64,000 nt of DNA from Marivirga atlantica (GTDB lineage: Bacteria; Bacteroidota; Bacteroidia; Cytophagales; Cyclobacteriaceae): NCBI RefSeq assembly GCF_016734805.1, contig NZ_JAERQG010000004.1, forward strand, positions 248,001 through 312,000, given 5' to 3'. Under the pieces are notes generated by a model. It had not been told where the DNA came from and ran no database searches. It saw only the letters and a program-made list of their open reading frames with translations. This document shows, piece after piece, positions 1 to 7,247 of the stretch (its first letter is position 1; the number at the start of each line of letters is the position of its first letter). The translations under genes and the position numbers were made by a program.

Positions 1-4
1 AGCT

Positions 5-757
5 ATGGATATATTAGGAGTAATTCCCGCCAGATACGCCTCAACCAGATTCCCCGGAAAACCGCTTGTTGATATTGCCGGAAAAAGCATGATTCAGCGT
101 GTAGTTGAAAAATGTCTCGCTTCAAAAGTTTTCAGGAAGGTAGTAGTGGCAACTGATGATGAGCGTATTTATGATCACGTAGAGGCGCTAGGCTATAACG
201 TAGTGAGAACAAGTGCTGACCATCTAAGTGGTACAGAAAGATGCCATGAAGCACTTAAAATGGACGAAGGTAGCTATGACTTTCTTATAAATGTTCAAGG
301 AGATGAACCGTTTATTGCTCCTGAACAAATCCAACAACTGGCTTCAGTGCTCGATAGAAAATCAGAGATTGCCACTTTGATAAAAGTTATTGATAAACTG
401 GAAGATCTTGAAAATCCCAATGTTGTAAAAGCTTTAAAAGCTGATGGCGGACTAGCATTATACTTCTCAAGATCAAGCATTCCTCACATGAGAAACATCC
501 CCACTGAAGACTGGATGAAAAGTCATCAGCATTACAAACACATAGGTATATATGCTTACAGGGTGGATATTCTAAGTAAAATAGTGACTTTAGCGCCTAC
601 TCCGCTAGAGCTAGCTGAATCTTTGGAACAGTTACGGTGGATTGAAAATGGTTTCAGAATTAAAACTGCGATCACAGATCAAGAAACTATAGGGATTGAT
701 ACCAAAGAAGATTTAGAAGAAGCGCTGAAATTGTTAGAAGCAGGAGAAATAAAATAA
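5..757 (+). CDS. kdsB: 3-deoxy-manno-octulosonate cytidylyltransferase (CMP-Kdo synthetase)
   Basis: Activates Kdo with CTP to give CMP-Kdo, the donor for Kdo transfer to lipid A in the cytoplasm, so the cell makes an LPS-type outer membrane. The 250-residue length is normal for KdsB. The nucleotide-binding N-terminus has the family signature IPARYASTRFPGKPL (residues 7-21), and the metal/substrate motif NVQGDEPFI follows at about residue 97. The ATG lies four bases into the window, so no upstream context is visible. The gene is complete and is followed after 18 bp by a same-strand flavoprotein gene that may share its transcript. Identification rests on clear family motifs. Confidence 0.96.
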   Translation: MDILGVIPARYASTRFPGKPLVDIAGKSMIQRVVEKCLASKVFRKVVVATDDERIYDHVEALGYNVVRTSADHLSGTERCHEALKMDEGSYDFLINVQGDEPFIAPEQIQQLASVLDRKSEIATLIKVIDKLEDLENPNVVKALKADGGLALYFSRSSIPHMRNIPTEDWMKSHQHYKHIGIYAYRVDILSKIVTLAPTPLELAESLEQLRWIENGFRIKTAITDQETIGIDTKEDLEEALKLLEAGEIK

Positions 758-775
758 AAGATTTTAACCGATTTG

Positions 776-1450
776 ATGAAAAAAGAAATAGACGGCTATC
801 CTTACATTCAATTAAAGCATCACCACTTGTCTGATAGCGAAATGATTCAAAAAAGTGAGCAATATTTTGAAGCCATGGATAAGAGAAGGTCTGTTCGCGA
901 CTATTCAGATAAACCTGTACCTAAAGAAGTAATTGAGAATATTATAAAAACAGCTTCCACCGCTCCTAGTGGCGCTCATAAACAGCCCTGGACTTTCTGT
1001 GTAGTATCTGATCCTGAAATGAAGAAGAAAATCAGAGTAGCCGCTGAAAAAGAAGAATATGAAAGTTACAACAGCAGAATGAGTGAGAGATGGCTGAAAG
1101 ATTTAGAACCATTGGGGACTGATTGGCATAAAGAATTTCTGGAAACAGTACCATATTTAATTATCGTTTTTAAAAAGGTTTATGAAGAGGAAGAGGGTGA
1201 AAAGAAGAACAATTACTACGTAAATGAATCAGTAGGAATTGCATGTGGATTTCTTATTTCTGCTATACATCAAGCTGGTTTAGCCACATTAACACATACG
1301 CCAAGTCCTATGAATTTCCTTACGGAAATCTTAGGGAGACCTAAAAATGAAAGACCATTTCTGTTATTACCTGTGGGCTACCCAGCGCAGGAAACATTTG
1401 TACCGGATATTAAAAGAAAGGAATTAGAAGAAATTAGTAAATTCTATTAA
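776..1450 (+). CDS. Nitroreductase-fold flavoprotein, iodotyrosine-deiodinase-like
   Basis: FMN enzyme of the nitroreductase superfamily, 224 residues. The N-terminal FMN-binding segment RRSVRDYSDKPVP (37-49) and TAPSGAHKQPW (62-72) match the iodotyrosine deiodinase (IYD) subgroup rather than NfsB or BluB. The three residues that in IYD hold the zwitterion of the halotyrosine (Glu, Tyr, Lys) appear conserved as E94, Y98 and K119 in the lid segment, with the expected 4 and 21 residue spacing. The C-terminal LLPVGYP and PDIKRKEL also match. I infer reductive dehalogenation of halotyrosines, not shown here. The ATG at 776 is preferred over an adjacent in-frame TTG at 773. No signal peptide, so cytoplasmic. 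Confidence 0.85.
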   Translation: MKKEIDGYPYIQLKHHHLSDSEMIQKSEQYFEAMDKRRSVRDYSDKPVPKEVIENIIKTASTAPSGAHKQPWTFCVVSDPEMKKKIRVAAEKEEYESYNSRMSERWLKDLEPLGTDWHKEFLETVPYLIIVFKKVYEEEEGEKKNNYYVNESVGIACGFLISAIHQAGLATLTHTPSPMNFLTEILGRPKNERPFLLLPVGYPAQETFVPDIKRKELEEISKFY

Positions 1451-1870
1451 CTACAGATCAACAACAATTTTCTCCTCACCTTCTAGTAATTGAATGTGGC
1501 AGCAATCTTTACCGATTGTCATTTGATGCTCAACAATATTTTGATCATCAATAACACCAACAAAAGTTAACATAGTGCCCTCAAATGATAATAAGTTCAT
1601 TTGAGCATCTGAAGCGACAGGATAAATACCTTCGGCAGGATTACTGTCAGCTTTATCTATTTTAAATTCATTTTTGGAATCGATAAAGGTATAATAATCA
1701 TCCAATGCCACAGGCTCACCATCAGTATCAACTACTTCTAGCGTAACAGATACAAAAACTTCAGTACAGCCTATGGTAGGTGGGCAATCAGTTTGAGCTA
1801 CCTCATCCTTACAAGAAAAAAAGAGAAAAGGGACTACTACGACAAATAAAGCTCTTGTTAGATTATTCAT
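1451..1870 (-). CDS. Small lipoprotein, tandem paralogue of the next gene
   Basis: Predicted 139-residue lipoprotein. It has a hydrophobic signal sequence ending in the lipobox FFSC, followed by KDE. The body is closely similar to the gene upstream of it: both share DDYYxFIDS, a YPVA segment, GTxLTFVG, VVEHQM and GKDCCxIxLL with a Cys pair. The start at 1870 (MNNLTRALF) gives a proper signal peptide; an in-frame ATG at 1894 would place eight extra residues inside the upstream gene. It overlaps the stop of that gene by 8 bp, which suggests translational coupling. Function unknown; an envelope protein with a small beta-rich domain is likely. Confidence 0.75.
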   Translation of the reverse strand: MNNLTRALFVVVVPFLFFSCKDEVAQTDCPPTIGCTEVFVSVTLEVVDTDGEPVALDDYYTFIDSKNEFKIDKADSNPAEGIYPVASDAQMNLLSFEGTMLTFVGVIDDQNIVEHQMTIGKDCCHIQLLEGEEKIVVDL

Positions 1871-2282
1871 TTTTAATAACAATTTCAGTATCACCAGTTA
1901 GTAATTCAATGCTGCAACAATCTTTTCCCATAAGCATTTGATGCTCCACTACGTTGCGCTCATTTACAATTCCTACAAAGGTTAAAATAGTACCTTCGGG
2001 ATTGAATAGATCATATTGCTCATTTGTAGCAACCGGATACCAACCAGGTCTTATGGCATAGTCTTTTTGTGTTTCTTGAAATCTTGTTCTCGAATCAATA
2101 AAACTATAATAATCATCTAACAGGACAGGATCACCGTTATTATCAACTATTTTTATTGATATCAATCCGATTGAATCTTCACATTTTACAGTTTCACAAT
2201 TAAGGTCAACTGAATCATCTGAACAAGCCGATATTAAAACGGAAAGTAACAGAAATGAAATAGGAGAAAATAATCTATTCAT
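1863..2282 (-). CDS. Small lipoprotein, tandem paralogue
   Basis: 139-residue predicted lipoprotein with signal sequence and lipobox LISAC, followed by SDDS. The mature part shares its conserved blocks (DDYYSFIDS, GWYPVA, GTILTFVG, VVEHQM, GKDCCSIELL) with the gene directly downstream, so the pair is a tandem duplication. An extra Cys pair (NCETVKCED) follows the lipid-anchored region. It begins 6 bp after the hisIE stop on the same strand and may be read from the same message. I do not recognise the family; no catalytic motif is visible. Confidence 0.75.
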   Translation of the reverse strand: MNRLFSPISFLLLSVLISACSDDSVDLNCETVKCEDSIGLISIKIVDNNGDPVLLDDYYSFIDSRTRFQETQKDYAIRPGWYPVATNEQYDLFNPEGTILTFVGIVNERNVVEHQMLMGKDCCSIELLTGDTEIVIKNE

Positions 2283-2288
2283 AACTTA

Positions 2289-2885
2289 TTAACGATGTCT
2301 TCCTTCCAAAATTTTAATCACATCCTTAAGTTTGTATCCTTTGGCCTGAAGTAATATGAGATAATGAAATAGTAAATCGGCCGATTCATTTAAGAATAGC
2401 TCTTCATCATTGTCTTTGGCTTCAATCACTACCTCAACAGCTTCTTCACCTACCTTCTGTGCTATTTTATTAATACCTTTATTGAATAAAGATTTCACAT
2501 AAGACTTCTCATCGTCACCATTTTTTCTACCTTCAATAACATCCTCCAACTTATTAATGAAGCCAATACCTTCGTTTTTCTCATTCCAACAAGTGTCGGC
2601 TCCGGTGTGGCAAGTTGGTCCATCAGGAATTACTTTTACCAAAATAGCATCTTGATCACAATCAACAGACATGCTCACCAAATTGAGATAGTTCTCAGAA
2701 CTTTCACCCTTCGTCCATAAACGCTCTTTGCTTCTGCTATAGAAAGTTACCTTTTTAGTTTCTTGGGTTTTCTCATAAGCCTCCTCGTTCATGTAGCCTA
2801 GCATTAAGACTTTATTGGTGTAGGCATCTTGGATGATTGCAGGTAGTAATCCTTTAGGGTCTTTAGAAAAATTAGGCTCGCTCAT
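2289..2885 (-). CDS. hisIE: Bifunctional phosphoribosyl-AMP cyclohydrolase / phosphoribosyl-ATP pyrophosphatase
   Basis: Catalyses steps 2 and 3 of histidine biosynthesis. The N-terminal HisI domain (about 1-105) shows LMLGYMNEEAY, TFYSRSKERLWTKGESS and the metal-binding VDCDQDA and GPTCHTGADTCW cysteines. The C-terminal HisE domain (about 110-198) has the helical KVGEEAVEVVIEAK and NESADLLFHYLILL motifs. The fused form of about 200 residues is usual in this phylum. It lies 50 bp after hisF, last in the run hisH-hisA-hisF-hisIE. No hisG, hisD, hisC or hisB is present in the window, so the pathway is split between loci. Confidence 0.96.
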   Translation of the reverse strand: MSEPNFSKDPKGLLPAIIQDAYTNKVLMLGYMNEEAYEKTQETKKVTFYSRSKERLWTKGESSENYLNLVSMSVDCDQDAILVKVIPDGPTCHTGADTCWNEKNEGIGFINKLEDVIEGRKNGDDEKSYVKSLFNKGINKIAQKVGEEAVEVVIEAKDNDEELFLNESADLLFHYLILLQAKGYKLKDVIKILEGRHR

Positions 2886-2935
2886 GGAGTTTATTAATTT
2901 ATGTATTGTGTTGAATTATTTACTGAAGTGATTTA

Positions 2936-3691
2936 TTATAATCTGACTTCTATCTGATTTTGTTTTAAAAAGCCTTTAAGCTCTGGAATACCTATTTCTT
3001 TAAAATGAAAAATACTTGCAGCCAATGCTGCGTCAGATTTCCCATTCTTGAATGTATCTACGAAATGCTGCATATTACCTGCACCACCAGATGCGATAAC
3101 CGGGACATTTACTAACTGACTAACCTTACTGAGCAATTCATCCGCAAAACCAGCCTTGGTACCATCATGATCCATTGAAGTGAGCAAAATTTCACCAGCA
3201 CCTAGCTCAACCACTTCTTTAATCCAATCTTCAGTTTCAATGGTTGTAGCTTTACTTCCTCCATGTGTATGGACAAGGTTTTTTCCATTTACCGCTCTGC
3301 TGTCAATAGCTACCACTATACACTGCGAACCGAATTCATCAGCCATTTGCTTAATAATCTGAGGGTTACGAACGGCTGCAGAGTTGATTGAAACTTTATC
3401 AGCACCTGCAGCAAGTAACATGGATACGTCCTCTACGGTACTGATGCCGCCCCCTACAGTAAAAGGAATGTTGATAGCCTCAGCCACTTTCTCTACCAAT
3501 TCTATTAAGGTCTTGCGCTTTTCATTAGTAGCAGTGATATCTAGAAACACCAATTCATCAGCTCCTTGCTGCGCATATATTTTGGCCAGCTCAACAGGGT
3601 CACCTGCATCTCTTAATTCTACAAAGTTAACTCCTTTAACTGTGCGTCCATTTTTTATATCAAGGCAAGGGATTATTCTTTTAGTGAGCAT
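2936..3691 (-). CDS. hisF: Imidazole glycerol phosphate synthase, cyclase subunit
   Basis: TIM-barrel subunit that uses ammonia from HisH to convert PRFAR to imidazole glycerol phosphate and AICAR. Full length at 251 residues. The two catalytic aspartates are visible in [12 protein letters not shown] near the N-terminus and in [10 protein letters not shown] in the middle. The phosphate-binding VGGGIS and ASGGAG loops are present. The gap to hisA is 2 bp, consistent with translational coupling. Confidence 0.97.
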   Translation of the reverse strand: MLTKRIIPCLDIKNGRTVKGVNFVELRDAGDPVELAKIYAQQGADELVFLDITATNEKRKTLIELVEKVAEAINIPFTVGGGISTVEDVSMLLAAGADKVSINSAAVRNPQIIKQMADEFGSQCIVVAIDSRAVNGKNLVHTHGGSKATTIETEDWIKEVVELGAGEILLTSMDHDGTKAGFADELLSKVSQLVNVPVIASGGAGNMQHFVDTFKNGKSDAALAASIFHFKEIGIPELKGFLKQNQIEVRL

Positions 3692-3693
3692 AA

Positions 3694-4407
3694 TTAGATA
3701 TTTTTTAACTCTGAAAGGCTAATTCTTTTTTCATAAATGGCTTTCCCAACAATAGCACCATATACTCCTATTTTGTCGAGTTCTTCCAGATCATAAAGAT
3801 TACTAACACCCCCGCTGGCTATTAATTTGATGGTAGGAAAACGATCTAATATTTTTATGTATAATTCTGTAGAAGGGCCTTGAAGTGCACCATCTTTTGA
3901 TACATCAGTACAGATCACGTGCCTCAACCCTTTTTCAAGATAATGCTCAAGAAAATCATAAATCTGCCAATCAGCTTTTTCTTCCCAGCCATGGATGGCA
4001 ATTTGTTCATCCTTTACATCTGCTCCCAGTATTATTTTGTCACCACCAAATTCATAAATCCATTCAGTGAAAAGTGCTTCATTTTTTACCGCTATGCTTC
4101 CACCTGTAACCTGGCTGGCACCTGCGTTAAATACCTTTTCTAAATCTTGGGTACTCTGCACACCTCCACCAAAATCAATAGCTAAATTGGTCTCATTAGC
4201 GATGTTTTTGAGTACATCTAAGTTGACAACCTTTTTTGCTTTGGCTCCATCTAAGTCAACCAGATGAAGTCGTTTGATGCCGGCAGCTTCAAATTCCTGT
4301 GCCACCTCAACAGGATTGTCATTATACTCTGTTTTCTGGTTGTAATCGCCCTTGGTAAGTCTTACACACTTACCATCTATAATATCTATTGCAGGAATGA
4401 TCTCCAT
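3694..4407 (-). CDS. hisA: Phosphoribosylformimino-5-aminoimidazole carboxamide ribotide isomerase
   Basis: Amadori isomerase of histidine synthesis, 237 residues, TIM barrel. N-terminal [13 protein letters not shown] carries the first catalytic Asp and [12 protein letters not shown] the second; DFGGGV and IASGGVS form the phosphate sites. The start overlaps the last base of hisH (shared A), a typical coupled arrangement. Paralogous to hisF next to it. Confidence 0.97.
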   Translation of the reverse strand: MEIIPAIDIIDGKCVRLTKGDYNQKTEYNDNPVEVAQEFEAAGIKRLHLVDLDGAKAKKVVNLDVLKNIANETNLAIDFGGGVQSTQDLEKVFNAGASQVTGGSIAVKNEALFTEWIYEFGGDKIILGADVKDEQIAIHGWEEKADWQIYDFLEHYLEKGLRHVICTDVSKDGALQGPSTELYIKILDRFPTIKLIASGGVSNLYDLEELDKIGVYGAIVGKAIYEKRISLSELKNI

Positions 4408-4991
4408 TAATGCTGTTTTATAAAGTTCAATAAAAATTGTTCACCACCATCTGCACTTTTCTCCGGATGCGGCTGAATAGCGAGGTAATTATCTTTTTTT
4501 AGTACCGTGCTAAATGAAAGCATATAGTCGGTTTGAGCGATAGTTTGCTCACAAATATCTGCGAAATAACTATGTACAAAATAAAAGTATGAAGCAGGTT
4601 TAATTCCACTAAAACAAGCGTCATTATTGTGCTCAACCGAATTCCACCCCATGTGTGGCACCTTTAATTGGTTAGGAAATTTTTTCACTTCTGTATCGAA
4701 GATCCCTAAGCAGTTAGTATCTCCCTCTTCAGAGTGCTTACACAATAACTGAAGCCCTAAACAAATACCTAAAAAAGGATTCTTAATATTTAAAATTACC
4801 TCATCAAGGCCTTTATCTTTAAGATATTTCATGGCCGAGCTTGCTTCACCCTGACCAGGGAAAATTACCCGATCAGCTGAGAGTATCTCTTCAGGATCAT
4901 CAGTTAGTACACCTTCATAACCCAGCCTTTTGAGTGCAAGCATTACCGACTTAATATTACCCGCATTGTATTTAATTATCGCAATCTTCAT
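4407..4991 (-). CDS. hisH: Imidazole glycerol phosphate synthase, glutaminase subunit
   Basis: Class I glutamine amidotransferase that feeds ammonia to HisF. 194 residues. The nucleophile Cys is in GICLGLQLL and the His-Glu pair in QPHPEKS near the C-terminus. The oxyanion-strand FPGQGEASS is also present. The gene starts 27 bp after the phenylalanine hydroxylase gene on the same strand, so it may be co-transcribed with that gene and come under the Tyr-codon attenuator upstream. Confidence 0.96.
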   Translation of the reverse strand: MKIAIIKYNAGNIKSVMLALKRLGYEGVLTDDPEEILSADRVIFPGQGEASSAMKYLKDKGLDEVILNIKNPFLGICLGLQLLCKHSEEGDTNCLGIFDTEVKKFPNQLKVPHMGWNSVEHNNDACFSGIKPASYFYFVHSYFADICEQTIAQTDYMLSFSTVLKKDNYLAIQPHPEKSADGGEQFLLNFIKQH

Positions 4992-5018
4992 ATTCGATGC
5001 AAACCTATAAAATTGAGC

Positions 5019-5753
5019 TTAGTTTACTGTCTTTTCTTTTAATCTATCTTCAATTACTTTTTCTATGGTATCTAAAGAAGTATAAAGCTGCTCGTAATTG
5101 TCGATAATAAAGTACTTTGTCTGAAAAACATCTTTTCTGTAGCTACTATCAATAATAGCTTCTACATCGTAGTTGAAATGATCAGGCTCATCACTAAGTG
5201 AAAATTTGGTTTCTCCAGGTGAAGAAATAATACCTGCTCCATATATTTTCAATTCACCTTGCTCGCGGATTAAGCCAAACTCAATAGTGAACCAATAAAT
5301 CCTGCTTAGCAGATGAATCGCCCATTCATCATCTATATGCTTTAGCCCTATTTTGGCTAAGCCCTGAAGAAAATCCACAAAGTGCTGATTTGTTAGCAAA
5401 GCTATATGACCAAAGACATCATGAAACATATCGGGCTCTTCCAAATAGTCTAGCTGATCCTTTGTTCTCAGCCATGTTGTTGCAGGGAATATTTTGTTAG
5501 CCAAGAGTTCAAAAAACTTATCATCATCCACTATACCTGGCACAGCAGCAACCTGCCACCCTGTTTGCTCGGCTAAATGTTTATTAGTTTCCTCAAAATT
5601 AGGAATAGACTTTTCTGTGAACTCAATTTTATCAATTCCTTTCACAAACTCTTCAGTAGCTACGGTATTAATATTTTCCCACTGCCGGCTAAAGAGTATC
5701 CTCCATACGTCCTGGTCTTCTTGTGTGTAATTTTCGTAAATCTGCTTCATCAT
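5019..5753 (-). CDS. phhA: Phenylalanine 4-hydroxylase
   Basis: Pterin-dependent non-haem iron aromatic hydroxylase that converts phenylalanine to tyrosine. The short bacterial form of 244 residues has only the catalytic domain. The iron ligands are visible as the two His of FHDVFGHIALL (H111, H116) and the Glu of FTIEFGL (E158); PGIVDDDKFF and FPATTWLR match the substrate/pterin region. Two consecutive ATG codons (5753, 5750) are possible starts. The gene lies directly behind a leader peptide with five Tyr codons and a terminator hairpin, which suggests that tyrosine supply controls it. It heads hisH-hisA-hisF-hisIE. A pterin recycling partner is not in the window. Confidence 0.95.
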   Translation of the reverse strand: MMKQIYENYTQEDQDVWRILFSRQWENINTVATEEFVKGIDKIEFTEKSIPNFEETNKHLAEQTGWQVAAVPGIVDDDKFFELLANKIFPATTWLRTKDQLDYLEEPDMFHDVFGHIALLTNQHFVDFLQGLAKIGLKHIDDEWAIHLLSRIYWFTIEFGLIREQGELKIYGAGIISSPGETKFSLSDEPDHFNYDVEAIIDSSYRKDVFQTKYFIIDNYEQLYTSLDTIEKVIEDRLKEKTVN

Positions 5754-5769
5754 CTTATTTTTTAGACAT

Positions 5770-5799
5770 AAAAAAACCCGGTTCTTTCGGAACCGGGTT
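5770..5799 (-). terminator. Attenuator terminator upstream of phhA
   Basis: Perfect 10-bp inverted repeat, 5775-5784 against 5790-5799, with a 5-nt loop. On the minus strand the stem ends in seven consecutive T (5776-5770). It lies between the leader-gene stop (5836) and the phhA start (5753), so it can only stop transcription before phhA. One arm can instead pair with a segment inside the leader gene, which gives the antiterminator. Confidence 0.88.
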
Positions 5800-5875
5800 G
5801 CTTGATATTTTAGGTTAATTTAAGTGCTATTGTAATTATGACATAACCATACCATTACCGATTCCACTTTGGAAT
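5789..5875 (-). promoter_or_regulatory. Alternative RNA pairings of a tyrosine attenuator
   Basis: Four mutually exclusive segments can be read on the minus strand. Segment 1 is ATTCC (5875-5871). Segment 2 is GGAATCGG (5865-5858). Segment 3 is CCGGTTCC (5796-5789), part of the 5' terminator arm. Segment 4 is the 3' terminator arm (5784-5775). Segments 1:2 form a 5-bp hairpin, 2:3 an 8-bp helix with one G-U pair (antiterminator), 3:4 the terminator. A ribosome stalled with its A site on the last Tyr codon (5883-5881) would cover segment 1 and free segment 2 for segment 3. The pairings are seen in the sequence; regulation is inferred. Confidence 0.72.
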
Positions 5876-5916
5876 AGATGATAATAGTAGTAATAATGGT
5901 TATTTATGTGTGTCAT
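5836..5916 (-). CDS. Leader peptide with five consecutive Tyr codons
   Basis: 26-codon reading frame starting ATG at 5916 and ending TAA at 5838-5836. It begins MTHINNH, continues with five Tyr codons (5895-5881: TAT TAC TAC TAT TAT), then HLF and a Gly-rich tail ending MVMS. It includes three His codons, two of them flanking the Tyr run. A perfect promoter ends 6 nt before the ATG, and a terminator lies 37 nt after the stop, upstream of phenylalanine hydroxylase. This is the anatomy of a trp/his/phe-type leader, here sensing Tyr-tRNA. Too short for ordinary gene finders. Its peptide product probably has no role beyond being translated. Confidence 0.8.
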   Translation of the reverse strand: MTHINNHYYYYYHLFQSGIGNGMVMS

Positions 5917-5922
5917 TGATTG

Positions 5923-5952
5923 CAAATATAACGCGCTAATTTATTAAATCAA
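5923..5952 (-). promoter_or_regulatory. Bacteroidota-type promoter of the leader-phhA(-his) operon
   Basis: Minus strand TTG (5952-5950), 19-nt spacer, then TATATTTG (5930-5923), a perfect fit to the Bacteroidota -33/-7 consensus. Only 6 nt separate it from the leader ATG, so the mRNA should start at or within a few bases of that codon. It abuts the dnaN stop codon (5956). Confidence 0.75.
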
Positions 5953-5955
5953 CTT

Positions 5956-7080
5956 TTAAACGTAATTATTTAGCATTACAGGCATCACTAACAATAGTAT
6001 GTCTTCATTTTCATCTAAGTCAGATGGAAATAACAAACCAGCTTTATTTGGTGCTGACATCTCAATAGAAATCTCTTTACTGCTTAAATTATTAAGCATT
6101 TCTACTAAGAATTTAGCGTTAAAGCCAATTTCAATATCTTCTCCCTGGTGCTCACAAGCAAGAATTTCATTAGCCTCATTAGAGAAATCTAAATCCTCAG
6201 CAAAAATCTGAAGCTCACTACCCGATATCTTTAATCTTACCTGATGTGTGGTTTTGTTTGCGTAAATACTGATCCTTCTTAATGAAGACATAAACTCCTG
6301 ACGATTGATAGTCATTTTGATATCGTTCTGCGCAGGAATTACATTTTCGTAATCAGGGAAACGCTCATCTACAAGTCTACATATCATTTTGATGTTGTTG
6401 AACTTGAAATAAGCATTAGACATATTAAATTCAACAGCAACATTTACATTCTCAGCAGGCAAACAGTTCTTCAATAAAGTTAAAGCCTTTCTTGGTATGA
6501 TAATTCCCGTACCTGCATCAGATGCTACATCCACCCTTCTATAGCGAACCAATCTGTTACCATCAGTAGCAACAAAGGTGGTATTGGTTTCATCAAAGTT
6601 TACATAAACGCCACCCATTGCCGGACGTAACTCATCATTACTCGTAGCATAAATGGTATGATTAATAGCTGTTGCTAAGATATCAGCAGAAACATCTACC
6701 GTATCAGGATTTTCTACTTCCTGTACTTTAGGGAAATCGGTAGCATTTTCACCAGCCAACTTATAACGGCCATTGTCAGAACTAATTTCTATACTGTAAG
6801 TTTCCTCGTCAATTGTTAGCGTAACTGGCTGCTCAGGTAAGTTTTTCAGTGTATCCAATAGTATCTTGGCAGGGACTGCAATACTTCCATTTTCAGACGA
6901 CTCAACATCTATTTCAGTAATCATAGAAGTTTGTAAATCTGAAGCTGTGATAGTTAATAAACCATCTTGAATTTCAAACAAGAAATTTTCAAGGATTGGC
7001 ACCACCGGATTGCTGGTAATAACACCATTGATGGCCGAAATTTGCTTCAATAGTGCTGAAGAGGAAACGATAAACTTCAT
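5956..7080 (-). CDS. dnaN: DNA polymerase III beta subunit (sliding clamp)
   Basis: Ring-shaped processivity clamp of the replicase. Length of 374 residues is standard and the three-domain fold is recognisable. Conserved landmarks are ISSDNGRYKLAGENATDFP in the middle domain, ATDGNRLVRYR, and the C-terminal LLLVMPVMLN, which corresponds to the family's P-M-(R/L) hydrophobic pocket end. dnaA and recF are not adjacent. Instead the gliding ABC gene gldG and a DUF4340 gene lie upstream. A -7 element is visible upstream, so it probably has its own promoter. Confidence 0.97.
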   Translation of the reverse strand: MKFIVSSSALLKQISAINGVITSNPVVPILENFLFEIQDGLLTITASDLQTSMITEIDVESSENGSIAVPAKILLDTLKNLPEQPVTLTIDEETYSIEISSDNGRYKLAGENATDFPKVQEVENPDTVDVSADILATAINHTIYATSNDELRPAMGGVYVNFDETNTTFVATDGNRLVRYRRVDVASDAGTGIIIPRKALTLLKNCLPAENVNVAVEFNMSNAYFKFNNIKMICRLVDERFPDYENVIPAQNDIKMTINRQEFMSSLRRISIYANKTTHQVRLKISGSELQIFAEDLDFSNEANEILACEHQGEDIEIGFNAKFLVEMLNNLSSKEISIEMSAPNKAGLLFPSDLDENEDILLLVMPVMLNNYV

Positions 7081-7160
7081 ATTCGCTAATTTTTTTTAGC
7101 CTGAGCTTGATAAAAACACTCTTTTTAGTGCTCAGGAATAGGGTTTTGTTATAACGTAAG

Positions 7161-7168
7161 CAAAGTTA
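7161..7168 (-). promoter_or_regulatory. Candidate -7 element of dnaN
   Basis: Minus strand TAACTTTG fits TAnnTTTG exactly, 80 bp before the dnaN ATG; no TTG at the ideal spacing. The leader between them can fold: CCTGAGC (7136-7130) pairs with GCTCAGG (7106-7100), enclosing a smaller CACT/AGTG hairpin. Confidence 0.4.
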
Positions 7169-7247
7169 AAAATTAATTCGCAAATCTATACTTATTCAAG
7201 GATTAAGCAAATAATTAATCAGACAGGAAAGAGGATTTTATCAATTA

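Noticed and set aside
773-775. TTG start for the nitroreductase-fold gene
   Set aside because: An ATG follows directly and is the better start; the family needs no extra residue.
3180-3722. Plus-strand frames opposite hisF
   Set aside because: Shadows of the strongly conserved hisF on the other strand.
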